A stretch of DNA of 64,000 nucleotides from Lonicera japonica (lineage: Eukaryota > Streptophyta > Magnoliopsida > Dipsacales > Caprifoliaceae), in NCBI GenBank assembly GCA_021464415.1, contig CM038467.1:15765411-15829410 (forward strand), read 5' to 3'. The translations under genes and the position numbers were made by a program. Positions 24,129 through 36,009 of this stretch are shown in pieces. How positions within the stretch are numbered: the stretch's first letter is position 1; the number at the start of each line of letters is the position of its first letter. The notes below the pieces were generated by a model, which saw only the letters and a program-made list of their open reading frames with translations, was not told the origin of the DNA and made no database searches.

Positions 24129-26658
24129 TTAATGTACGTAACAAGTATGCCCATGAAATGTTCATTATATATGTAATTCCCATTCTTTTAAGATGCGTAA
24201 ATTAATCATGTAACTCACTAGTTGCACTCTCTCCGTCCTCTTTCTTTTTCACATGTACGAGGGTTTTTGGTCTCTCACAATCTTTTCGTGAGAGTTTTTT
24301 TTTTATCCTTTCTTCGAAACATGGAGGTCTTTCTCAAGTGGCATGAATAAGAGTGGAGATGAGTAAATATGTCGATCTAAGGTTACAAAGATCTGAATTT
24401 GCTTTTTAAAGTATTTTTGTATCTTGTTTTATTGTTTATGTATTTGTTTCGGCATAGAAGAAAACTCCTTTGGAAGGTTTTTTAGTTTTGTTGTTATTGC
24501 ATGTTTTAGGAGGTGCTTAATGAGTATTTATTTATTTCTAGTGTTCCTTTTTTTATTCTTTAAAGTTTTACCTTGTGTTGTAAAAGATAAAATTTCAGAG
24601 TCTCACTGTGCATATATGTATATATGTATGTGTTACTTTTTTTTAAACAATCAAGATGTTTTTTATTTTTGAAACAATGATAAACTAGTTTTGTCTCCTC
24701 TAATTTTGTTTAAATATATATATATATTGTCACTAAATTAATATTAATTCTTCTCTTTTACCATAATATTAATTCATTTTTTGGAACTAAGTTAATCTTT
24801 AACTAGATTTTTATGTGTGCTACTCGAAGATGAATAGTTTTAAAAAAATAAATAAGTAATACAATGATTAAGAGGCCATCACTGTTAGCAAATGTTTAAT
24901 TCTTATTGTGTACGCTACAGGAAAAGCATCTTTTTGAAATAAAACTCACTAAGGTGGTGTTTGTTTTTATCTCTTAATACTGAATGAAAGTTTATTCAAC
25001 ATTAAAAGGCATAATTGGTGTTTGTTTTCTTACCTATTAATGTTGAATTAGATTAAAATTCAGCATTAAGCATTAAAAGGTAATTTATGCACTGAATGTT
25101 TAATTTCACTTTAATGAAATTTCATTCCATTGGTACCCCTGTTCTTTCTAGTCATTAAATATTAATTTATAAAACATTAATAAGGGTAAAATTGTAACAT
25201 GCCATGAATTCAACATTCAAAACAATTAAAACTAAACACATTTTTCAAAAGTTCTATTCAACATTAAGTATTCATAATTCAACATCCAATATTCAGCATT
25301 CAAAAGCTAAAAAATCAAATGACCCCTAAGACAAAATTAAAAATTAATACTATTTCAATAATCGCCACCTTGTTCATATAAGACTAAATTCTAAACAAGC
25401 AAGTGTTGTTTAGTTGGGTTATTAAAAATTATTTTGGTTAATTTTAAAAAAATTCGTGTTTGATTCACTTATTTTAAAAACGTCATGTAAGTAAAAAAAA
25501 ATATTTTTTTTATTTGTTTATTTTTTATTTTAGAAAAACTTTAAGAAATGAATTAAAAGAAAATATTATATTTTTTATAAAATTTTAAAAATAAAAAACC
25601 GTGTACAAATTAAATTAAAAAATAATTTTTAAAAACTATACTTACAAATAAATTTCAAATTAAATATTTAAAAATTTCAATTAAACAAAACCATAACATT
25701 TAAGAGGTTGTTTGTTTTGACTACTTAAATCTGAAAACTTAGGGGTTGTTTGGTAGATGTTTTGAGTTGAGTTTTTAAAATATGGTGTTTGGTAGAATTT
25801 AGAAGTATGTTGAAAAGTGGATTTGGTTTTTTTTTAGTTTTTTTCAACCAACTAAAAATTTTATAAAAAAATTTCAAAAAATAGTCAAAATTGATCTTAT
25901 TTTATAGATCTCGACGAGTATGTTTTAAATATATATTTTTTATTTAATTTTGATTTTTGAATTTAAAGTTATAGTATTTTAAAAGTTTTTTTAGAGAGAG
26001 AGAGTAAAGTTAAAGTTTTTTTTGGGAAGTGTAAAAGTAGAGTTGTTTTTGAGTTGAGTTTTTAAAATTTAGGAGGAAAAAAAAAAGAGAGCTACCAAAA
26101 AGGGGCTTAAAGTTTAAAATTTTCGGATTTAAGTAGTTTCAAAGTTGTTTATTTACTAAAAAAGTTAAGTGGTTTTTCTCTTAAAACTAAAAATTTGCAT
26201 CAAAAAATTTAAGTGACAAATTAGTCACTTAAATCTTAAAACTTAAAACACCATATTCTAAAATACCTATTTTATCTTTTTTAAAATGAGAATCGTAATC
26301 TAAATAAATTAATAAGAGCAAAATTATTATATCAAAAAAATAATTTTAAAATATTATATTTAAACAAACAATATTATTTTTAAAATTAAATAAATAAAAT
26401 TTTCAATTTCAACTTTCGATTATTTTACCAAACGCGAACATAAGTTATCGGTCCGTATACAATTTTTTTAGACCAACTTTAACGCGTCACATCTAAACCT
26501 ATCTGGAATTAATTTGGAGAACTGCCGTCGACTTATAACTCAAACTCAGTGGTAGCGAACCATTTACACGGGCAGAAATCAAACCCCGTATCAGTTGCCA
26601 GCCGGTCCCTTTACCCCGTTCGTTTAATTATCTTCCTCTTCTCGCAAGAAAAAGCAAG
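24129..26658. other. Intergenic with MITE-like sequences
   Basis: No gene. 24955-25329 opens with AAGGTGGTGTTTGTTT and closes, on the other strand, with CTTAGGGGTCATTTG, and is full of ATTCA(A/G)CATT repeats, a common MITE style. 25741-26106 opens AGGGGTTGTTTGGTAG and closes, inverted, AGCCCCTTTTTGGTAG, and sits inside another AT-rich repeat (about 25700-26260) with TTAAATCTGAAAACTTA / TTTAAGTAGTTT wording. Target duplications could not be fixed for either. 25330-25700 is low-complexity A/T. Confidence 0.45.
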
Positions 26659-26668
26659 TTAGGGTTTA
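26659..26668 (+). promoter_or_regulatory. Telobox in the 5' leader
   Basis: TTAGGGTTTA lies about 90 bp before the start codon at 26759. Teloboxes (AAACCCTA) are known near the transcription start of many plant housekeeping and translation-related genes. A second, longer GTTAGGGTTAGGGTT lies at 26825-26839, just inside intron 1. Confidence 0.55.
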
Positions 26669-26758
26669 ACGAAAAGCTTCAATCGATCCCTATCCATTGC
26701 TGTAATTAATCAACGAAAGCTAAGCTATAGGTTTTACAATTTGTGTATTGTAAACTAA

Positions 26759-28902
26759 ATGGCCGGACGAGAAGTTCGAGAATACACCAATCTCACCGAT
26801 CCTAAAGGTAATAATCACGTTACGGTTAGGGTTAGGGTTCCTTCCCCTTGTACACATAATAACATACTCATTTATTCATCGTTATATATATATATATATA
26901 ATGTTTTTATCTTTCTTGCAGATAAGAAATTGGGAAAGGGTAAGGATAGAATAGATGATGAAGACATTACCTTCCAACGTATGGTTGCTAAGGTTAGCGA
27001 ATCCTGCTTCTCCTTCTCTCTATCCTCCTTTCTCAATTAATTCGCTATTATATAAATCGTAAAGATGAAAATAGATGCTGAATTAATGGAGACTAGCTGT
27101 TAGGGTTAGAAGCTGCAAACTCATTCCTCTATTAAAGCCATTGCCGGCTTTTAGTTTCCCCAATTCTGCAAATTGGTTGTTCCTGTAATTGGAGCTTTTA
27201 TCATTGTGACAAGCAGTGACAAACACAGTTGTCTTCGTTGAAAATTAGTGTGCAGACCATTTTGGTGCTTTCTTTGAGTTTGAGAGTGTAGAATCATGTA
27301 ATTAGCTATGTATCCACTTCAGAAAAGAAGTTTTTTTGCATAGTTGGAACATGACAGAGGGCTACTGCTTCAACTTGAAATAGAAGTGGCAGTTTGAATT
27401 AGATTAACTCTTAAAATCTTTGCCAAACATTCTTGAAGATTCATTTTTATCCTCTATCTTCTCTGTCCAGTTGTTTTTCCAATTACAACCAGCATTTAAT
27501 CGCTTTACTTCTCAAGCTCAAGAATCTTACGTCATCACCTGAACCTTGCTAAGCGAAGTCCTAATCTACCCCATTTTAACTGCCAAACTGTTGGGTGGTC
27601 CCTGACTAGTTGGGATCAACTCCCTTGATCTTAACCCAGATTACCTTAATTGAGCTTGTGTAGCTTGCGCTGAATGTGGTTGGCCAGTTTACAAGTTGTT
27701 ATTAACTTAATTAGGCACATCCGTTGGAATGGGCCAGCTCCCAGCAAGGTGTTTGTGAGCTGAACTGAATTTAGTAACTAACCTCAAATTCTTTCTTTCA
27801 ATCAAAGATCTACTCCTTATATCCTTGGTCATTTCTGTCAAGAGGTTGTCTTTACAGCTGAATACGTACACAAAAAGAAAACTATATTTATTCTAAGCTA
27901 AGTTGCATATTTTTCTTGTTACTTTCGTGACAGTCTTCCTTCTGTAATATTAATATTTAGTAAATAAAATGATTAATGGAGGCTTCATGATGTATGACAT
28001 TGAGCAACCTCTGGCTCAGGCAAACCTAGTTTGGCTTTCCTAACTTTCCTTCAATTGTTATGTTAAAATTTGGGAGAGTTTTCTGATAACACGCCCCGGC
28101 AGGGATCTTGGCTTCACCTACGGGGTGCTTGATGCCCACAGATGCAAGAGGTTGCAGGAGAACGTGGAGGCTACCTTCATGGACGAGGCGGTATACTTCA
28201 ACCTTCCCCTCCTTTCAATTTTACCATTAGTTATATGTATGCAAATAGATACGTAGATACGTTATGTATCGATAATTCTTGAGCTTGGGTTTAAGTTCTA
28301 ATATGCAGCCTTGGATAGCGATGATCTGCTCTATCTCAAGGAGCAGATGGAAGCTGAGGAGGATGCAGAACGCCTTCTACGCCGGACTGAGAAACGGGCA
28401 TTCGCAGCATTTAAAATATCCTTTTTAGCTTGTTTGGAAAACAAAAGTTGCAAGTTTTTTTTGATTTCTCTAGTTTTCTTTCTAACTCCCAACCCCATCT
28501 CTCATGTTTCCCTTAACCACCTGGCACAAAGCTGCAAGTCTAGCGGATTCTTCGCCAGCATCTATTCCCTTGCCTCTTCGTGTTGAACCGAAGCCAAAGA
28601 GTGGAATCAGGTTTCTCTCTCTCTCTCTGTCTATATATATGTATATAATTTTTTATCCCAGAAAAAAGAAACCTTTTGATTGTAATTTACTGATATGTAG
28701 GCAGCAAGATCTACTGAAGAAAGTGGTGGAAGTGAAACCCAAGCGACAGAGAGTTTCAGGCCCTTCTGATGGGACTCGGACAACGCTAATTTCAAGTGAA
28801 AGTGCACCAATGGTTGCTAAGTCTGAGGCTAATCTGAAGGAGAAAGAGTCTCCGGCAAGAGGTAAAATCGAAAGCAAATTCGAGGAGGAGAATCCCTGTT
28901 AA
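26759..28902 (+). CDS. Conserved plant protein of unknown function
   Basis: Six exons: 26759-26807, 26922-26992, 28142-28190, 28309-28415, 28528-28610, 28701-28902, giving 186 residues. I do not recognise a named family, but the N-terminal two thirds look strongly constrained: MAGREVREYTNL, then a Lys/Asp-rich GKGKDRIDDEDITFQRMVAK (21-40), a GERGGYLHGRG segment and a charged helical stretch (58-92, LKEQMEAEEDAERLLRRTEK) suggesting a coiled coil. The rest is basic and Ser-rich, as in nuclear proteins. Intron 4 is a U12-type AT-AC intron (28416-28527). The frame used stops at 28902, but the +1 frame continues to 28951 with VKSLLAAYESTDDEEED, an acidic tail typical of nuclear proteins, so a one-base frameshift between about 28861 and 28895 is likely. 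Intron 2 is large (1149 bp). A telobox lies in the leader. Confidence 0.8.
28416..28527 (+). other. U12-type AT-AC intron
   Basis: The exon 4/5 junction of the preceding gene can only be joined in frame (TTT AAA | AAA GCT) by an intron that starts ATATCCTTT and ends GGCAC. The start matches the U12 5' splice consensus at every base. CCCTTAAC (28510-28517), close to the U12 branch-site consensus TTCCTTAAC, lies 10-11 bases before the AC end, the expected short distance. It would be removed by the minor (U11/U12, U4atac/U6atac) spliceosome. Confidence 0.9.
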
Positions 28903-29568
28903 AAGCTTGCTAGCAGCATATGAGAGTACTGATGATGAAGAAGAAGATTGACTAGAGAGAATGTGTATGGTCTAGTGCACAAAACATATTCATATATCCC
29001 TTTTCTTTTGGAAGGTGAACAATGTAATGTCTGTTCTTTCATTGATAGTATTGATGAACTTTGTTCTTTAGTACAAAGAAGTATTTCCATCATCCTACCA
29101 AATTTCCCGTGAGCAAGTGATTTATGTATTACAAACATGTTAGGCATTAACTGAAAATGTACAAATCAACTTTAGGAGAACATTTAGATTTTTTGGGGGT
29201 AAAGTACAGTAAACTTCATCTATTACGTTTTCTGCACCTAAACTTATAAATGTTATGCTATGGTAACTTACAATATTGAAATTGTTGATAACAAATATAA
29301 CGAGGATACGTTGTACTGGAATTGTTAATGGCTTCTGCTACGTCAATTGTTGATTAAGTTTTTCTCAAAGCATGTTGTTCTCTGGCGATAAGCCATATTT
29401 TTGCTTGGGTGATAGCACTACTGATAACACCATTAATAGGATGGACAATTAAAATTAACAAGGTACTCTTTTAAAGCACTGTCCAATATTAGACTATAAC
29501 AGTGTATTAATAGTGGAATTCCGGATTATGCTTCCAGGGAGTAGTTTTTTTTTTCCATTAATTTAGAA

Positions 29569-31063
29569 TCAGCATCTTGATATTTTGGCACAGCGTAAAG
29601 CACCCGAAAATTGCGTCAATGACCTAACTGATCTTGCATCGGCCACCGGAAATCCTTGTTGATGGTTATAATTTGGCTTTATGCCAACACCAACAATACT
29701 TGATTGAGTGAAAGAAGCTCCATTTTCAAAAACATCTTCTACTGAGCGAAAATTCCATGACATGCTGTTTTCGTTACCCGTTTTCCATGTGACCTGTAAA
29801 ATATTTTATTGATGAGTTCATTGAAATATTATGGTGACTTTAGTTCTGTTGATTTCTATAACCTTTAAAATTTGTAACCATTTTTGTTTTACCTCCTTGG
29901 TCCCTGCTTCCAGTGCTATAAAGAGATTTCCTTGGCTCTTTACACTAGGATTCATGCTTCCTCCAATTGCATATAGTCCCCACCCCTGGTATAGGTTGTT
30001 GGCAACATGTGCGTATCCATGGCGAATCCTGCAGATTACACGTGTACTCTTATATATATATATATATCATTTTTATGCATTCACTTGCGTTTTTCTTTGC
30101 TGCTCTGATGAATAGTGATCAGTAATACTAGTCTTATAGCTATAATTTCATGTTATATACCTTGGCATCCTTTGCCGGCAACCAGGACCAAAATGGTTGA
30201 AGGCCACGGTTACCCTCATATCTTTGTCCCGCAAGAACCCATCGTCATGCCCTAAAAGCATAACTTTATCTTGGTGCCGGAGCCAGTTGTTTGAAATGGT
30301 GATGTTGGTAGACCCACGAGTGACATCAATCAGACCGTCGGGACAATCATAAAGTGTGTTGTGGTCGATCCATATCTTTGACGATGTAAGCATCCTGATT
30401 GCATCCCCGTCTACCTTGCCAAGATCCACAATTTTTGCAAGTGGACCCATTACCAGCCCCGGTTCTTGTGGTCGACAGTCATGAATCCTTAAACTATGGA
30501 GGATAACGTTGGTCACCTGGTCGTTTGTACGTATTAGTAACACACAAGTTTGAAAATTCTAATGCATTTTAAAAATAATTTTAAATGCTCAGATGAGTAC
30601 GTACTCTTAGAAGCATAAAACAACCCCCGCCTGCAATGTGAACACTCGCGCCTCGTCCGTCAATGGCAGTGAAACTACCGATGAGAAGTGTTTTTTGGAG
30701 TTTAATACGCATATCCCTTTGGAACGTAATCCACACCTTCCCCTTAATGTTGGTCACACCGTACCTTAAGGTTCCAGGTTTAGGGCTCACCGCGTCGTCG
30801 CTAGGATCGGTCACCTCATAGTGCGTAACGTCCAAACCTATATTGTTAGTCATCTTTCCGGCAAAGCCCACCGAGCAAGTAGCTAATTGTTGTCTGTAAT
30901 TCCGCCATTCAGGGTTCCATCTCCAGCATCTGTCGATCACATTGATGATCTTCCGAGATCTATTGGCAAGGACGGAGGTTGTTGGGGTCATTATTACAAT
31001 TGCAAGGGTGAGAACCAACACGAAGCGCCACGCTGAGGTTTGAATGTTGCCTCTAGAAGCCAT
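29569..31063 (-). CDS. Pectate lyase (polysaccharide lyase family 1)
   Basis: Four exons on the minus strand: 31063-30605, 30516-30161, 30028-29893, 29793-29569, giving 391 residues. Residues 1 to about 34 form a secretion signal ([11 protein letters not shown] core). The mature part begins [20 protein letters not shown], typical of plant pectate lyases. Calcium-binding and active-site blocks are present: DGDA (189-192), WIDH (202-205), [10 protein letters not shown] (213-222), and RMPRIR (269-274), which fits the catalytic RxPxxR. The family cleaves de-esterified pectin by beta-elimination in the cell wall, in pollen, ripening or cell separation. Pollen allergens of the Amb a 1 / Cry j 1 group belong to the same family, and [12 protein letters not shown] departs from the usual RCRHGY with Ile for Cys. 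All splice sites are GT-AG. It is convergent with the preceding gene, 667 bp apart. No disabling change was seen. Confidence 0.93.
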
Positions 31064-31138
31064 ACTAACTAATCGAATGAATTTGTTATTGATTTCTAAT
31101 CAGTTGTATGATGGGATCGCATTGAGAAGGTGGTGAGT

Positions 31139-31146
31139 CTTTTATA
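31139..31146 (-). promoter_or_regulatory. TATA box of the pectate lyase gene
   Basis: TATAAAAG on the minus strand, 76 bp upstream of the start codon at 31063, leaving a short leader of about 45 bases. Confidence 0.6.
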
Positions 31147-31889
31147 CGTACATGCATGGAGGGATTGTGGTTTTTAGGTTAGGGTTTTATTTATAGCGTA
31201 GGTTGGTGACGAGCTGGAGCTTTTTGACATAGGGGAAGAAAAAATGAATGGAGGGAGATTTGTGTTTTGCTGTCATTTTCCCTTGCTTGAATATGATCTG
31301 TTGGTTGTATTTTCACATAATTAACAATGTATTTGAGAAATTAATTAAATCTATAATTAAGAGATATAGATGTATGTATCTTTATATAGTTTGAGCCAGC
31401 TTCCAATAATGCTGGAATACTAAAGTATATAATTTATGTACCCTTCCTTCCTGTTATCTGGAAATACAACAAAAATGAGACGCATTGCTCTCCTATTTAT
31501 ACATACATATATATAATAACCAAGGTATACTTGTGTTGTTCGACATGGCATAACGAAGATATGCGTCTAATTTTTTATTTTTTGTTATAATATTTCTTTC
31601 TAAATTGGGATGACATCACGGACAAAATTTCCAATGTAACAATTTTTATTTTTATTTTTTAAAAAATATTTGGGGAGAGGGTTGGTTTCTAATAAATAAA
31701 AAACCAACCTTTCTCACTCCATAAAAGACTCCAAAATTTAAGAGAGAGTTAAGTTTGGTTGTGTATGTCAATTAAATATATATAATATCTCTTGTTTCTT
31801 GAAAATTTTGAAATATAGTTTTATTGTCACACAATGAATCTTGTTTTACATATTTCGATTAGTATGTTTCAAATATATAAATTTAGTTA

Positions 31890-32927
31890 GGGTAAATTAC
31901 ACTTTACCCATCTGAAATATTGTTCGTGTAGCATTTTACCTACAAAACTATTAATTTTAGCAATTGTTACTACAAACTACTAATGATGTAATTAATTACC
32001 TCAAATTACTAACCAGGTTAAAAAACAGGTGGAATTTTAAGGCAAACTTAGAAATTTACAAAGGGTAAATTACATTTACTCCGCTTGAACTATTGTCTAA
32101 ATAGTATTTTGCCTACCAAACTATTGATAGCAAGTTTTACTACTAACAATTGATTTTGTTGCAGCTTATCCCAAATTGCTATTGGGTTTAAAAAAATATT
32201 AAATTTAAGTTATTTATTTTTTTGATCCATTTAAGTAGAGAGAGGAAAGGGAGGGATTTGAAATTATGGTGGATTTGAAGGTGAAGATTTGTGTGTTTTG
32301 TGGATACGGTGATAGAGCGTTGTGGAGAAGGTGGTGCATAAACAGAGGGACGATGGTGATAGAGAGATATGGTCGTTAGGGAACTAGAGGAGGGGGTTAC
32401 GGATTAGAGAAGAAAACCAATTTTACATATTTAATGGGTTTAGATTTGTATTAGGAAATAAGTGCTTAGGTTTGTTACAAGAATCGAGCCCACCGTTGTG
32501 GTCACCAATAGTGGATGAAAGAGAGTCGTGGAGGTGGTGGTACATAGAGAGAGGAGTCACCAGAGAGAGGATAAGGTTTTTTAAATGTGAATTTTCATAT
32601 TTGCCCTCACATTTCGTCTATTTTCTTAACCCCGTTAACAAGATGGGATAAAGTGTAACAAAATTAGTAGTTTGTGGTAAAAAAAAATACTTGATAAGTA
32701 AAGTGCTACTTAGATAATAGTTCAAGTAAGCATAGTACAATTTACCCTTTGTAAATTTCCAATTTTACCCACAAATTATATCTGTTTTTTAACTCCGTTA
32801 ATGATTTGAGATAAATTGCAACAAAGTCAGGCAATTTATATTAAAAATTGCTTAAAATTAATAATTTTATAGGCTAAGTGTTACTTTGACTATAGTTCAC
32901 GTGGACATTGTGCAATTTACCCATCTA
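31890..32927. mobile_element. Nested long-inverted-repeat elements
   Basis: The outer pair is GGGTAAATTACACTTTACCC at about 31894 and, inverted at 32920, GGGTAAATTGCACAATGTCC; the arms continue with GAA(A/C)TAT(T/A)GT and TAAAA(C/T)TATTAATTTTA. The inner pair starts AAAGGGTAAATTACATTTAC (32062) and, inverted from about 32749, AAAGGGTAAATTGTACTATG, followed by (G)CTTGAACTATT(G/A)TCTAA. So one element sits inside a relative of itself. The arms are long, in the manner of Mutator-like MITEs. The centre (32220-32580) is GA-rich, with no transposase. Target duplications could not be separated from the palindromic ends. Confidence 0.55.
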
Positions 32928-33060
32928 ATTAATATTTGATTTTTAAATTTAAAGATTTTATATTTTTAATTTTTATTTAAAAATTAATGAGAGGGAGCAG
33001 AGAGTTCATGGTAGAGAATGAGGAATTCTGGATGTATATTTAGTTTGTTAGTACTTTTTG

Positions 33061-34018
33061 TAGGGCTGGCCATGGTTCGGTTATCAAACTGAAATGGTCG
33101 GTTTTATACCGAACCGACCAATGTCGATATATTCAAAATGAAAACCACCACAGAACCGAATTGGTCGGTAAACCGAACCGATTTGATCGGTTGTTTGGTT
33201 TGATAAGGTAATAAACCGCCATCAATAGCAATAAGCAATAGCCAGCACTAAGCACTTAAAGAATCAAAGTGGCATTAACCACTAAGTAGCCCTAGCTAAG
33301 ATTAGTCAGCACTAGTTCCATAAAAAAAAATTAGCCAAATTTGAGCATGTAGTGAAATTTGAGAAAGTAAAGCAATTTAACATATATTTGACAGAACAAA
33401 ATAGAGGAAACGGCGGAATCGTACTTGGGAGAAATTTAAAGGAACCAATAAAACAAATAAAGGTTGAACCTTTGCCTAATCTAATATACAAATTAGCATA
33501 AAATCTTTTGAACTATTTGATTGTTGTACTTTGACTCTTTTTGCCCAAAATCATTCAAGAAGTTTCTTACCCAATAGAAGAGAAAACCACTGATGCTGAT
33601 AATGACTGAGTGAGAGAGAGGGACAACTGACGATGAGAGTGACTAAGAGGACGTAGGGAACGGACGGAGTGAGAGAGGACGATGGAGAGCCTAAGAGGGA
33701 AGTAGTGCTATTGTTGTGTGCGTGAGAATGTGAAAAGGATAGGGGACTGGAGTGTCGAGTGGACTGAGTGAGTAAGCTAGGGGGGGTTTGATAAACTTAC
33801 TATTAAACTTGTAAAACTTACAAAACAAAATAAAATAATTTTTTTTAAAACGGTCGGTCGATCTGTAAAACCACACTTATGCACAACAAAAAACCGCTGC
33901 CAATATCAAAAATGGTCACTAACCAATAGGAGGCGGCCACCAACTGAAAAAGCTCGGTTCAGTTACCAATCAATTTAGGTTGGTTTGCGGTTTTCGGTAC
34001 AAAAAAAATCCATACCTA
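33061..34018. mobile_element. hAT-type non-autonomous element (CGGTT-rich), 958 bp
   Basis: Starts TAGGGCTGGCCATGGTTCGG and ends, inverted, TAGGTATGGATTTTTTTTG, so the termini are imperfect. Flanks ACTTTTTG (33053-33060) and GCTTTTTG (34019-34026) match at 7 of 8 bases. Both ends carry ACCGAACCGA / GGTTTGCGGTTTTCGG repeats. The interior is non-coding and includes a GAGTGAGAGA-rich stretch (33600-33780). Very similar in size to the element at 7977-8931. Confidence 0.65.
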
Positions 34019-34491
34019 GCTTTTTGTGTTTATTTTAGTGTTTTATTGTGTATATAAAATCAATCCAATGGCCTATAAATGCTTATACCAATTTAAGAAC
34101 CATTTATGGCCCTTAGATTTATCTATTTTATGGTCAACCATGACGTTCTATAACATGGAAATGATATTCTTACTTATAAATCTTATAACATATTCTTATC
34201 GAGTGCATTAAATGGGTCGTACTTTTGTTGTATTTGAAATTAAACAAGTGCATTAATGCATTCAGTAAAAATAGGTCATAAGATTTGTAAGTAAGTGTTG
34301 CATTACTCCTATAATATAGATAATAGACTTCTGTGTTGTTATGCCATAAACTCCCTCTATTTGAAATTGATATTTCACTCTTTTAACACTGGAATACTTT
34401 TTTAGTTTTTAGTGAAATACTACTGTAACATTAATGATCAATAATTACAACTTATGTAAGTTGATTATATCAAAGAAAATTATGTTATCTA

Positions 34492-35056
34492 TAGGGGTTT
34501 GCACAGTTCGGTTGAACCGAACCGAGCGGTTGAACGGTCAACCGAACCGAATTTTCAGTTTTACGTTTAAGTTCAACCAAACCGAACCGTTAAAGCGGCT
34601 AAAACCGACCAAGGTCAGTTCGGTTTCAGTCGATTCGAGCGGTCAGGTTTTTGCCGGTTTGGACCTTGGGCTTAAATTAGTGTTTTGGGCCATGAGTTTA
34701 TATTATTTGAATTTTTTTTTATATGTTCTTCTATCTCTTGGGCCTTATTTTCTTATTGATTATTTGCGCATTTTCTCTTAAATATTTATTATTATTGAAA
34801 TTTCTTTTTAATTATTTAACTTATATTATTTTAAAGAAAATAGCTCATTAATTAAATACACAAAACCAATAAAAATGTAATAAGCGTACTAGTCGGTTCA
34901 GTTCGGTTTTTGTCGGTTTTATACACCAAAAAACCGATAACCGAACCGGCCATTTCGGTTGTCAGATATCTTAACCGAACCGAACCGCAAAACTTGAAAA
35001 ATCGCTCGGTTCACTCGGTTCCCGGTTCGAATTTTTCAGTTTTCTGCACACCCCTA
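34492..35056. mobile_element. hAT-type non-autonomous element (CGGTT-rich), 565 bp
   Basis: Starts TAGGGGTTTGCACAGTTCGG and ends, inverted, TAGGGGTGTGCAGAAAACTG. Subterminal regions are full of ACCGAACCG and CGGTTCGG. The internal GGGCTTAAATTAGTGTTTTG and GGGCCAT wording resembles the element at 19470-20049. Flanking 8-mers GTTATCTA and ATTCGAGT do not match, so the duplication has been lost or the ends have rearranged. Confidence 0.6.
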
Positions 35057-36009
35057 ATTCGAGTCGTTGCGTAAATTGAAGTGTGAGTATCAACTTGAGA
35101 GAGTATTATGCACATGAAATTATTATTTGGGGAAAAGAAAGGGAAATATGAAACAAATTAGCACCAATTATTTAAGCAGAATTCAGCTACGAAATTTTCA
35201 ATTTCACTTAATAAATATGGAAACATTTTTTTGGTTTGGGTTTTCAGTAGTTGCCAGGAACTCAAAAATGGTAACTTCATATTCAAATTTTGAATATTAA
35301 CATGTTGACTCCAACTCTGGACATTAACATGACACTTTATACGCGAATTCAATAGCCAATTTAGAACAAACCAGAAGGTCCAGAACTCAGACTATAAACC
35401 GAGAGCATACCCACAATTTAGAACACAAAAACCACTCATCGAAAGGGAATATGAATATTCATGTCAGAGAGGAAATAGAGATCACCTGTACAAAAACTAA
35501 ATTGAAAAGTCAACTACAGTAAAAGGTAAATTCCCTAGTATTCGAATAATTAACAGGCACCGACCAAACACCAAAACAGCAGGATTCTAGATTCTGCAAT
35601 CGATTAAACTATTTAGTAAACACTAAAATGGTGAACGAAAAAAGGAAGAAATAAAAAGAAAAGAAGAGAAAATTCAAGGTCCTTTCATCTTTACCGTAAT
35701 ACACTACTACCCAGAAAGAACGTTTCCAAAGGAATTCAAATACTTCCATGTCATGTGCCGATAATAGCAAGAAGGTTTTAACAGTTTAATGATTCAGTCT
35801 CCTAAAGAGAATACTTAGCCGAAACATACATCATATACCTCCAATTAGAGGAAGACGGTGGTTGTTCAAAGGCAAGAGGAGAGCTTGAGGCTGTGGATGA
35901 AAAGGTAAGATGGATATTTTCACACTAAAACTTCAGTATCAATGCCTAAATGTGAAAATTCGAAAAAAAAGTACCAATGATATCACCTCTGCTGTTTGCT
36001 GATACAAAT

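Noticed and set aside
26824..26840. Interstitial telomere (former chromosome end)
   Set aside because: Only two to three telomere-like units, and located in a gene leader and intron. A regulatory telobox is simpler.
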